Assembly (NCBI GenBank): GCA_905182895.1
Contig: CAJJDD010000014.1
Location: 21,474 to 85,473 of the forward strand
Source: Flavobacteriales bacterium UBA4466
GTDB lineage: Bacteria > Bacteroidota > Bacteroidia > Flavobacteriales_D > Sanyastnellaceae
DNA length: 64,000 nucleotides
Direction of reading: 5' to 3'
Below are positions 20,758 to 30,660 of the stretch, piece after piece. Below the pieces are notes generated by a model. The model worked only from the letters and a program-made list of their open reading frames with translations. It searched no databases and was not told the origin of the DNA. A program made the translations under genes and the position numbers. How positions within the stretch are numbered: the stretch's first letter is position 1; every line of letters starts with the position of its first letter.

Positions 20758-22899
20758 TACCAAATATTTACTTTCCTGTCTACTTCTTCTATTCATAAAC
20801 TGCGTTGGACTTAGCAATACAATTCAGGTACCTAAAAATGGAGACCCCACTCTCATTGGTAAGAGCGTATCTGTGTACCTCGATAACTCTGGAAACAAGA
20901 CCTTAGATGAGATAATATCCCTTAATGACGAATTTGAACAAAATAATCTTGATATTGTAAATGCTCAAGTTACTTCTAGTACGGTCTGGTTGAAGTTTAT
21001 AATAGAGAACTCAACTAGTCTAGAAGAGCTCCTATTACAGGTAATGACCTGTAATGCAGATGAAATTACACTATATAAACTAACAGAAGAAGGACTCCAC
21101 AAGGAGGGCCCTTATGGGCAGACACTTCCATTCAAGGAAAGAAACTTTGACCATCCTCATTTCATATTTCAACTAAGGTTACCTCCAAGTAAAAGGGCTA
21201 CCTATTTTATGAGTATTAAGAACAAAGATCAAACCACTTTCGCACTACAAATAGGTAGCCAAAAATCAATATTAGAAGGGATCTTCGACTACGATATTTC
21301 TAATGGAATATATCTTGGGATTTTTTTAGTTATGTTTATTTATAATGTTTTTCTTTACTTTAACACTAAAAACAAGTATTACCTATCGTACTCAGCATTT
21401 GTCTTAGCTTTTGGTATAGGCCTTTTTACTATGGCCGGATACAGCTTTAAATATTTCTGGCCAGCATCACCATGGTTGGAACAGAGGTCAATCGTTTTAG
21501 TCAGTGCAATTATTCCTATTTCAGCTCTAATTTTCGCCAACTCATTCTTAAACTTAAAAACAAACTTACCAAAAACAAGTAAACTAATATTAAGTTTTGT
21601 TATCACCTATGGGATTGTATTTCTCATATAGTGATGACGGAACAACTTGGTCAGAAACTAATCCTTGCATTATTTATTTCAGTTTTTTTAATTTTCGGAA
21701 TAGCATTAAAACTCTCTTTAAGCGGCCACCGTAAAGCTAAATTTTATTTAGCGGCTTGGTCCGTATATTTATTTGGAATCATTGTTTTCGTATTGAAAGA
21801 CTTTGGCCTTGTTCCTTATAACGTCATAACAAATCGCATGATGCATTTCGGATCAGTCTTAGAGGTAATTCTCCTTTCTTTTGCGCTAGGTGACTACATA
21901 AACATCTTACGAAAAGAAAAAGAAGAGAGTCAAAAGAAAGTTCTAAAAGGATTGCAACGCAACGAGCAAATAATTAAGAGCCAGAATAAAATGCTCGAAA
22001 AGAAAGTTCAGGAAAGAACCTTAAAACTAGAAACTACCAACCTAGATTTATCTCAAGCTATGAATGAGCTTAAAGATACCCAAACCCAGCTCGTAGACGC
22101 CGAAAAGATGGCCTCACTAGGACAGCTCACGGCAGGAATAGCTCATGAAATAAATAACCCTATTAACTTTGTCTCTTCGAATATTTCACCACTCAAAAAA
22201 GACATCGATGACTTAAGGGAAATTATAGCTAGATATGAAACCGCTACCACTGAGGAAGGAATTAGCGCAGCTCAGACCAAATTAATTAGGGAATTAAAAG
22301 AAGAAATCGACCTTGATTTCACACTCGTAGAGATAGACGAACTTCTACACGGCATTAAGGATGGTGCTGATAGAACTGCTGAGATAGTGAAAGGACTCAA
22401 AAACTTCTCTAGATTAGACGAAAGCTTGACTAAAGCTGCAGATATAAACGAAGGAATAAAATCTACCTTACTTATATTAAAAAGTAAGTTTTCAAATATA
22501 AAGTTAGTAGAAGATTATGGTGATTTAGTCCCTATTCAGTGTCTTCCGGGAAAATTAAATCAACTATTTATGAACATTCTTGATAATGCCATTTATGCCT
22601 GCACGAAGAAAGAATACCCAGCGGAAAGCACAGCAAGGATAACAATAGTTACCAACCAATCGAAGACAAGCACTACTATACAGATAAAGGACAACGGAAT
22701 AGGCATGGACAATCAAACTAAAACTAAAATATTTGAGCCCTTCTTTACTACTAAAGAAGTAGGAGAAGGAACTGGCTTAGGAATGTCCATCGTTCACGGA
22801 ATAATCACCAACCACTCAGGGGATATAAAAATTAAAACAGAAATAGGAATTGGAACGGAAATAACAATAAATTTGCCGAGGGTAACTCATAATTCTTAA
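20678..22899 (+). CDS. 7TMR-DISM sensor histidine kinase (one frameshift)
   Basis: The ATG at 20678 overlaps the upstream gene by 80 bp; GTG at 20738, just ahead of the signal sequence (TKYLLSCLLLLFINCVGLS), is an alternative. The extracellular 7TMR-DISMED2 domain (residues about 60-210: SSTVWLKFIIENST.., HFIFQLRLPP) is followed by seven membrane helices (from GIYLGIFLVMFIYNVFLYF), a coiled coil, and a kinase core with MASLGQLTAGIAHEINNPI (His of the H box), N box NILDNAIYA and G boxes DNGIGMD, GTGLGMSIV. A break near 21630 splits the seven-helix region. It should bind a carbohydrate-like or other small ligand outside and phosphorylate the adjacent receiver proteins. Confidence 0.88.
21949..21960. 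repeat. Partial palindrome GGATTGCAACGC
   Basis: Carries the TTGCAACGC nonamer of the repeated palindrome; in the sensor kinase coiled-coil coding region (Gly-Leu-Gln-Arg-Asn). Confidence 0.6.
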
Positions 22900-22909
22900 A
22901 GCACTGCAT

Positions 22910-24008
22910 ATGCCCACTAATTTCGGTACCATCTTATTTATAGATGATGAGACTAACAATCTCTCTTCTTTTAAGGCGGCATTCAGAAGAAAATGGAACA
23001 TTCTTACTACTTCAACTAGTCAAGAAGCGTTTGACCTGCTTTCAAAAAACGAAGTGAATATAGTCCTAGCCGATCAACGGATGCCAGAAACCACAGGGTC
23101 TGAATTTTTAGCAGAAGTAAGAACAAAGTATCCTGAAACTATTAGAATACTATTAACAGGATATGCTGACATTACCGCTATCGCAGAAGCCATTAATGAC
23201 GGAGGAATCTATAGGTATTTTCAGAAGCCGTGGAATGAAGAATTACTAGAAGAGGCATTTATTCATTGTATGGAAGTATACAAGGGTAGAAAACAGTTAG
23301 CCGAAAAAAATGAAGCGCTAAGAAAGTCTTATGATGAGCTTGAAAGTTTCGTTTACAGCGCGAGTCATGACCTGAGAGCTCCTTTAGTGTCAATACTAGG
23401 TTTTATAAACTCCTACGCATGTTAGTATAAAGTTTCTGAAATTTTATCTAGATTTGATAGAAAAATCAGTAGATAATCTAGATAAATTCATTAAAAATAT
23501 TATTAATTATTACCAAAACCGAAAGCAAGAAACAAATCTCAGAGAAATAGATTTAGAAATGCTAGTAGAGGAGGTATATTCTAACTTCCGGCATTACGAT
23601 GGTGCTGAGAACATTAACTTCTCAAGTGAAATCCCCGAAAAAACTATTATTTACAAACCCCTGTTAATAAAAATTATTCTTAATAACTTGGTTTCAAATG
23701 CCATCAAATATCATAAACCTTCGCTAGAAGATAAGTTCGTGAATGTAATATATACTAAAAATTCTGACACATTTGAGATAGCTGTTCAGGATAATGGAAA
23801 AGGAATCTCTAATGACCAGAAAGATAAAGTTTTTGACATTTTCTTCACCGGAACCAATGGGCAATCTATAGGAACGGGTATCGGTCTTCACATAGTCAAG
23901 GAAGCCATAACTAAATTAGATGGAACCGTCTCTCTCGAAAGCACTGAAGGCGTAGGTTCCAAGTTTATCATTAAAGTCCCTCTTACAAGCAATGAGTCAA
24001 CTAACTAA
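22910..24008 (+). CDS. Response regulator - histidine kinase hybrid (REC-HisKA-HATPase, one frameshift)
   Basis: Starts MPTNFGTILFIDDETNNLSS 10 bp after the sensor kinase. A receiver domain (residues 1-125) has DD at 13-14, the phospho-acceptor in VLADQRMPETTG, T in LLTGYADI and K in YFQKPW. The kinase part follows: SASHDLRAPLVSILGF (H box), then, past a break near 23420, IEKSVDNLDKFIKNIINYYQ, N box NLVSNAIKYH, G boxes DNGKGIS and GTGIGLHIV. It has no membrane segment, so it probably acts as a cytosolic relay that takes a phosphate on its REC and controls its own kinase. It overlaps the next gene by 17 bp. Confidence 0.9.
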
Positions 24009-24390
24009 ATTTATACTCATCGATGACAATGAGATAGACAACAAAGTCAATCTTAATCTTCTGAAGATTATGGACGTAGGAGATGATTGCGTGGGGTTTT
24101 TATCCTGTTGCCCAGCGTTAGATTATATAAAAGAGAATCTAAATCTATATAAAAATCATAAGTGTATAATTCTACTCGATATTCAAATGCCAGAAGTTGA
24201 TGGATTTGAGTGTCTAGAAAAATATGGGGATTTACCTAAATCGTTTATAGACAATACTCAAGTATACTTTCTCTCCAGTACCATAGACGAACATGATGTA
24301 AAACGAGCCAAAGAGAACCCGCTCGCGGTTACTATTCTAGAAAAGCCACTAGATGTCTTTATTTTGAAAAAACACCTAGGGCTAGAATAA
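23992..24390 (+). CDS. Single-domain response regulator
   Basis: A stand-alone receiver of 132 residues: FILIDDNEIDNKVNLNLLKI at the front, phospho-acceptor in CIILLDIQMPEVDGFE, the switch residues in QVYFLSSTIDEHD and the conserved lysine in ILEKPLD. There is no output domain, so it would act by protein contact or as a phosphate shuttle at the end of the kinase relay. It is the last gene of the five-gene unit; the convergent M42 peptidase gene ends 5 bp further on. Confidence 0.9.
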   Translation: MSQLTKFILIDDNEIDNKVNLNLLKIMDVGDDCVGFLSCCPALDYIKENLNLYKNHKCIILLDIQMPEVDGFECLEKYGDLPKSFIDNTQVYFLSSTIDEHDVKRAKENPLAVTILEKPLDVFILKKHLGLE

Positions 24391-24395
24391 CTATC

Positions 24396-25483
24396 TTATT
24401 TGATGTATCTAAAATCCTGTCCACTTTTTAAAGTTAACAGAGCCTCATAAATTAAGCTGATGACCGCTTCTACGTCGGATTTGTGCACCATTTCTACTGT
24501 AGTGTGCATATATCTTAAAGGAAGAGAAATTAAAGCACTAGCTACTCCTGAATTGCTATAAGCAAAAGCATCAGTATCAGTACCTGTTGCTTACTTGCTG
24601 CTGCTCTCTGAAAACTGATTTTATTCTCATCTGCGGTTGTAATAATATGCTTTAATAAATTGTTTTGCACCGCAGGACCATAAGTTAAAACAGGACCTTT
24701 ACCCCCTTTAAAATCACCCTGCTTTATCTTACTTATCATAGGAGTATTCGTGTCATGACAGACATCAGTTACTATGGCTACATCTGGCTGAATTCTCTCT
24801 GCTATCATCTGCGCACCTCTCAATCCTATCTCTTCTTGAACAGCATTTACTACATAAAGCGTGTAAGGCAATTTCTTTTTGTTCTCCTTTAACATTCTAG
24901 CCACCTCAGCTATCATGAATCCTCCCATTCTATTATCTAGAGCTCTACCCACGTACCATCTGTCGTTTAACTCCATAAACTCATCTTCGAATGTAACGAC
25001 ACATCCTACATGCACTCCTAGCTTTCCCACCTCTTCTGCGTTATCACAGCCGCAGTCCAAGAAAATATTATCTAGCGTAGGTGGTTTTTCTGTACCAGAC
25101 ATTCTAGTATGAATAGCAGGCCATCCAAAAACAGCCTTTACCATTCCATTTTCCGTATGAATATTTACTCTTTTAGAAGGGGCTATTTGATGGTCTGAAC
25201 CTCCATTTCTTTTTAAGTAAATAAATCCATCTTTGGTAATGTAATGCACAAACCATGCTATCTCATCAGCATGTGCCTCAATGACTACTTTATATTTTTG
25301 ACCTGGATTTATAACAGCAGCTACAGAACCATAAGTATCCACTATATACTCATCAGAGTATGGCTTCATATAATCTAACCATATCTGCTGTCCTGGGCTT
25401 TCAAATCCTGTAGGACTGGCGTTGTTCAAGTACTTATACATGAAATCCTTCGCCTTTTTATTTATTAAACTCTTTTTTGCCAT
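24396..25483 (-). CDS. M42 family metallopeptidase (glutamyl aminopeptidase-like, one frameshift)
   Basis: Starts MAKKSLINKKAKDFMYKYLN; NASPTGFESPGQ, VVIEAHADEIAWFV (zinc His and the DE pair), DNRMGGF, VQEEIGLRGAQ (catalytic Glu pair), and VTDVCHDTNTP give the co-catalytic dinuclear metal site of M42 aminopeptidases, which form large hollow complexes that trim peptides. A break near 24595 shifts the frame; the end reads ATGTDTDAFAYSNSG.., LPLRYMHTTVEMVHKSDV (final metal His) to DFRYIK at 24396. About 360 residues, the usual size. Confidence 0.93.
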
Positions 25484-25554
25484 AATTAACTTGTTTCGTT
25501 AGAACTCAGCGGCTAAGTTATAGTTCTTTTGCATTGCAATAAAACATTTGTATC

Positions 25555-26595
25555 ATGGATTCACTCACCCAGATTTGTCTAGGGGCGGCTGTAGGAGAAG
25601 CATATTTAGGAAAGAAAGTAGGGAACAAGGCCATTTTGTGGGGAGCTATATTGGGCACAGTGCCTGATTTAGATGTCCTGTTCAAACCGTTGTACCCTTT
25701 TGTAGAAGGATTAGTCATGCATAGAGGGCTTTCTCATTCACTTATCTTCTTCGTTTTATCCTCTCCTATTTTTGGCTGGTTAATTCATAAGATTCATCCT
25801 AGAGCGGCTTCTGTCAAGAAATGGGCTTGGTTTTCTTTTTGGGTCATGTTTACTCACGCCATCTTGGACTGTTTCACCTCTTGGGGAACTCAGCTATTTT
25901 GGCCTCATCCTATGCGGGTAGCTTGGAATAATATTTTCGTGGCTGATTTAGCATATACACTTCCTCTTTTAATCTGTCTGATCTGGTTAATGTTTAAAAG
26001 AAAAGACTCTGCAACTAGGACTAGGCTTAACCACATTGGTCTCACTCTTAGTTCATTTTACATGATATTGACCTTCGTGAACAAGGGTGCTGCTGGTTCT
26101 GTTTTCACAAACTCTTTAAAGGAAAATAATATTTCATATGCCGATTTCAGTACTCGCCCTACTCCTCTAAATACTATTCTCTGGAACGCAGTGGCAGAAG
26201 GAGATGACTATTTTTATTCTGGCTATTACTCACTTTTAGCAGATGACCACTCAATAAAATGGGATTCCATACCTAAAAATCATGCCCTTTTGAGTGCTCA
26301 TTCTGATAATGAGGACTGGAAAGACCTTATTCTCTTTTCAGGGGGCGAATATGCATTGGAAAAAACTGAGTCAGACACTATCCTAATTCATGATCTTCGA
26401 TTTGGCAAAATGCAGTTTCCTGATGGCACATCAGATTTTGTATTTACTTTTTACGGAGTTCCCTCTGAAGAGAATAACACAATAGATTTCTCTCAGAAAC
26501 CACTGCCTAATGAAAAGCTGTCTTCCAAAGATATGAAACAGGTGTTTTCTGGTTTATGGGAAACTATTAAAGGAAATAAACTTCCTCCAAATTAA
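25555..26595 (+). CDS. Membrane-bound metal-dependent hydrolase (DUF457/YdjM-like)
   Basis: An intact 346-residue protein. It begins MDSLTQICLGAAVGEAYLGK, followed by GTVPDLDVL, MHRGLSHSL and TLDCFTSWG-like (ILDCFTSWGTQLFWP); the conserved His and Asp residues in DLD, HRG-x-SHS and HAxLD are the presumed metal ligands of the YdjM/DUF457 family. Three or four membrane segments lie in residues 25-190; the C-terminal half is soluble and probably periplasmic. Substrate unknown. The stop overlaps the convergent T9SS cargo gene by 4 bp. Confidence 0.85.
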   Translation: MDSLTQICLGAAVGEAYLGKKVGNKAILWGAILGTVPDLDVLFKPLYPFVEGLVMHRGLSHSLIFFVLSSPIFGWLIHKIHPRAASVKKWAWFSFWVMFTHAILDCFTSWGTQLFWPHPMRVAWNNIFVADLAYTLPLLICLIWLMFKRKDSATRTRLNHIGLTLSSFYMILTFVNKGAAGSVFTNSLKENNISYADFSTRPTPLNTILWNAVAEGDDYFYSGYYSLLADDHSIKWDSIPKNHALLSAHSDNEDWKDLILFSGGEYALEKTESDTILIHDLRFGKMQFPDGTSDFVFTFYGVPSEENNTIDFSQKPLPNEKLSSKDMKQVFSGLWETIKGNKLPPN

Positions 26596-29500
26596 TTCTT
26601 TAGTACTTTTCTTACATCTATTATTTCTTCATTCTCTCCTATTATCTGAAGATAATAAACGCCTGATGAAACTTCTCTAATATCTAACTGGCTAGATGCC
26701 CTACCTACCGGAACAGTTAAGCGCTTGTTCAGCGACTCTCTTCCCTGATTGTCTATTAACCTGAATTTTCTGATTTCTTGATTCAAGTCAGATTGAATTA
26801 TAATTACATCAGATGAAGGATTAGGAAAGACTGCTAGACTAGTATTCTGCTCGGTGTTCTCAGTTAAACCTAAATCTATAGAAGTGATATTAATCTCGTC
26901 TATATAAATATGATTCCCATTATCATTAGTGAATCTAAACTTGAAGGAGAAATTCTCCGAAAAGTCTGATGATGCTAAGGGATATGAATAGTACATCCAC
27001 TGAGAATCATCTGAAGGAATAAACTCAGACAGCTGAGAAGAGCCCACCGTATTCAGGTCACCTTCCCCTCTAAACATCTCACGCTGCACCCAACTCCGAC
27101 CACATGAATTAGAGGTATAAAGTCTTAGCCTATCATCTGTCTCAGGATGCTTTTGTGCATAGGCATACCAAAAAGATAAATAAGCGGTATCTAAATCTGC
27201 CAAATTAAACTGCTTTGAAAACACTTCTGCTGTGTAGGGTTGGTCTAAATTTCCATTGTTAATCCATAACGCTCCTGGCTCATTATGTCCTACATCTCCG
27301 TTTATAATCCAGTTTATAATTCCTTCCTCTGGCTCAGAAATAAACTCAAAATCACTCAACGTTTCGCTCCCAGAAAATGATTCTGAATAAGGAAAAGACT
27401 CCTGGGCAGACTGCACTATGATATAATTTGTTCTTGTATATGTATCGGAACCTATTTCGTTTTGCACCGCTAATGATACGGCATAACTCCCTGCGGCATT
27501 ATAATGAATCCATGGATTCTGTTCGGAGGAAATAACCTCATCACTACCCTCTAAACTCCACTCCCAGCCTGGCTCATGGCCATAACTCAAATCTGAGAAT
27601 AAAATACTATCTCCTTCACAGATTATTCTCTCGTTAGATTCAAATAAAGCCTCTGGCTCTTCTGTAACACCTGAAAACTGGTTACTTCTCCAGATACCTC
27701 TCCCATAAGTAGCTGCTGTAATTATATCGAATTCATTATTTATTTCTAATTCATTCAAGGAGATGCATCCATCATTAAATGGAATCCAATTCACTAACGC
27801 TGGATTCCAGTAATAAATACCTAAATCCGTGCCTATGTATATAGAACCATCCTCTTCATCTATAGAAGCGCAGTTAGCCGGAATGTTAGGTAAATTAAAG
27901 GAGATGTTCTCCCAGTTTGCGCCTCCATCTATGCTATGGTAGACTTTTTCCCCAGCACCAAATCCACTGAACGTGATCACTACGTCATCTTCATTGGCTG
28001 GGTTTACATAAACATACGTCATAGAATATTGACTAATTCCCGTGGTGACTAATTCCCATGAGTCTCCCGCGTCTATAGATTTATGTAATCTCGTATTGGT
28101 AATGGCATAAATGACATCAGGATTAGACCCACAGTTAGAAATAGCTCTTAATGATGAGGCTGCTCCAAAATCAGAGGTTTGAATAAAATCACCTCCGTTA
28201 TTAGTGGATTTCCATATTTCATCATAGCCCATTAAAATCGTCCCTGTTTCCTCAGGATGTAGAACGTATGGAGTAACCCAAGCTGCGTCACCATCTATTC
28301 CACCTGCTATATACGAAAATGAATCTCCTCCATCTACGCTGGACCTTAACCCCCCGTTCTGGCTCGCGCAATACATAATATCAGGATTCAAAGGATGAAT
28401 CGCTGCTTCCATTCCATCTGCACCCAACACATGGGTCCAGGAGTTGTTAGATAAAAGAATAGTTCCGTTGTCTTGGGTTCCACCTATAATGAGCCCTGGA
28501 TCTGTTTTATACCCCCCAAATCTATAGAACTGAGATATCTGAAGTCCTGCAGAAACATCCTCAAAACTTACTCCTCCATCTTGGCTGCGGAATATTCCAC
28601 CATCACTGCACACAAATAACTCTCCATCTAAATACTGAATATTATGAATATCTGCATGCACATAATTAAACTGCATTCCAGGTTCATAAAACCAATGTGC
28701 ATTAATTATGTAATCCGTACCGCCATTCAAACTTCTCCAGACATTAACTCCACCCGTAAAAATATTTTCTGCATTAGTAGGGTTTACGTCTAATGCGAGA
28801 TCATAATAACCTTGGCCTCCCTCGCCTTCTCCATCTATAGGGTAGCTCAAAATATTAGGAGAGTCAGCTCTCAGTGAAAAAGAATCGGCTGAGTCCTCAC
28901 TTCTGTAGACTCCTAATAAACCGTTATCATTATCATTTACACATAACGCATAGACATAATCAGGTTCATCTAGAGAAACCCCTAAAGCCATTCTCTCTAC
29001 ATTAGTAACTCCAGGCATTCCTTCTCCTGCTGCATCGAAATCTTCACCTCCGTTTATGGACTTATAAAGGCAGAAATTGAGCAGTAAATTATTTGCGGAT
29101 TCACCTTATAAATTCTACATCTCGAATGTTCCCCGATTGAACTTGATACCAAACTTCACCGCCTGAAGTGGTTTTCCAAAGCCCCTGCTTAGTAGCTGCA
29201 AAAAGTGTTTCGGGATTATCTGGATGCATAATTAGTTTGTGAATTAAGTACTCTGTGGACAGGTTATAACTTAACCCAGTAGTCTGCCATGAACTCCCTC
29301 CATCGATGGATTTTAACACTCCATTCGAATAGGTATCTGAACCATCACCATCGCCAGTGCCTATATAAATAACATCAGAATTAGTTGGGTGAATTAGGAT
29401 AGCACTTATGCCTAGCGTTGGGAAATCGTCTGTTAATGGCTCCCATGAATTAAAATCATCATTGGTTCTCCATAATCCTCCAGATGGAGTTCCTGCATAA

Positions 29501-29898
29501 TATCTGCCTTGGATAGATGGATCTTTCGCAGCTACGTTTACTCTGCCGTTTCCTGGATTATATGATTGAGTATTCCACTCAGTATAACCGATGGGCTCCC
29601 AGCCTCCCGCAGATTTATTGGCTCCGCTTTTAGGTTTTCTTTTCTCCCACGCCTTTACATATTCTTTGGTAATATTGGTATTTCCACCTGGGAAACTCCT
29701 AGGCTCCATGTAATACTCCCATCTCTTATAAAGCGTATAACCGTTCCCTCTCTCGTATTCCTTATTCTCCCATTCCATTTCGAATGCTGCTTGCACATCA
29801 TGAAAATTGGCTCCTTGGTCTCTCAAATCCTCCCAGTGCTGCTGCGAATTAACATTAAATGACACCAGAACTGTAAGTAAAATAAATATGAACTTCAT
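26592..29898 (-). CDS. Large secreted BNR/sortilin-like protein with PKD domain and T9SS tail (frameshifted)
   Basis: Starts MKFIFILLTVLVSFNVNSQQ (signal peptide). Many BNR/Asp-box repeats follow (SIDGGSSWQ, SVDGGDSFSY, SIDAGDSWELV, SIDGGANWEN), building one or two beta-propellers as in VPS10/sortilin-like glycosidase-fold proteins. A PKD domain comes next (ESNERIICEGDSILFSDLS, GSYAVSLAVQNEIG), then a jelly-roll-like region and the type A T9SS tail (AVFPNPSSDVIIIQS, GVYYLQIIGENE..VRKVLKN). Frame break near 29020-29100. About 1,100 residues. It is a surface or secreted cargo of the gld/Por machinery encoded nearby; its ligand is unknown. Confidence 0.87.
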
Positions 29899-29994
29899 GA
29901 ATAATATTATAGCGTAAAAATATTACAACTTGGCCAAGCCAATGCCTAATCTATTATGTTATCGTAACTTTATCGGCATAAACTTATTTCACCT

Positions 29995-30660
29995 GTGATA
30001 AAACATATTTCTACCGGAGATGGCTCTTCCTCATTGTTTGTAGAGGAGCTCAATGAAACATACCATTCTATACATGGAGCCATTCAAGAGTCAGAACATG
30101 TTTTTTTAAAAGAAGGCTTAGACCAATTAGAGTCAGACTCAATTTCTGTTTTAGAAGTTGGTATGGGCACTGGTCTTAACGTACTGCTTAGCTGCAGGTA
30201 TGCGTTGCAACGCGAAAAGACAATTAATTTCACCACCATAGAGCCATTTCCTATCCCTGAAAATTTAATACCCGAAATAAATTATCCTGAATTAATAGAC
30301 GATTCATCTGCGAGAAGTTGGTTTAACCAAATTCATGCTTCACAAGCAGATAGCTTGACGCAAATACATGACTATTTTTCTTTAATTAAAGTATTGAAAA
30401 AAGCTGAGGAGTTTCAATCTGAGCAAAAGTTTGACATCATCTTTTACGATGCCTTTGGGCCGCATGCACAACCTGAATTATGGGAGGCTTCAGTGTTTAA
30501 ACACTTAAGTAAATTCATGAATTTAGGCGGAGTTCTTGTGACTTACTGTGCGCAAGGTCAATTTAAAAGAAATCTTCGAGAAGCCGGATTTGAAGTGACT
30601 CGTTTACCTGGCCCTCCTGGAAAAAGAGAAATGACCAGAGCTTACTTTAAAGGTGCTTAG
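29995..30660 (+). CDS. mnmD: MnmD-like tRNA (mnm5s2U34) methyltransferase
   Basis: An intact 221-residue protein with a GTG start. VLEVGMGTGLNVLL (residues about 55-68) is the S-adenosylmethionine loop and FYDAFGPHAQPELWE (about 148-162) is the signature of the DUF752/Methyltransf_30 family, in which this domain finishes the methylaminomethyl modification of the tRNA wobble uridine. Unlike E. coli MnmC it has no oxidase domain, so it is the stand-alone MnmD type. It overlaps the convergent ABC-F gene by 4 bp. Confidence 0.88.
   Translation: MIKHISTGDGSSSLFVEELNETYHSIHGAIQESEHVFLKEGLDQLESDSISVLEVGMGTGLNVLLSCRYALQREKTINFTTIEPFPIPENLIPEINYPELIDDSSARSWFNQIHASQADSLTQIHDYFSLIKVLKKAEEFQSEQKFDIIFYDAFGPHAQPELWEASVFKHLSKFMNLGGVLVTYCAQGQFKRNLREAGFEVTRLPGPPGKREMTRAYFKGA
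30202..30213. repeat. Perfect GCGTTGCAACGC palindrome (copy 3)
   Basis: Within the mnmD-like gene, read as Ala-Leu-Gln-Arg with GCG, TTG, CAA and CGC codons, while most other arginines in this window use AGA. Confidence 0.9.
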
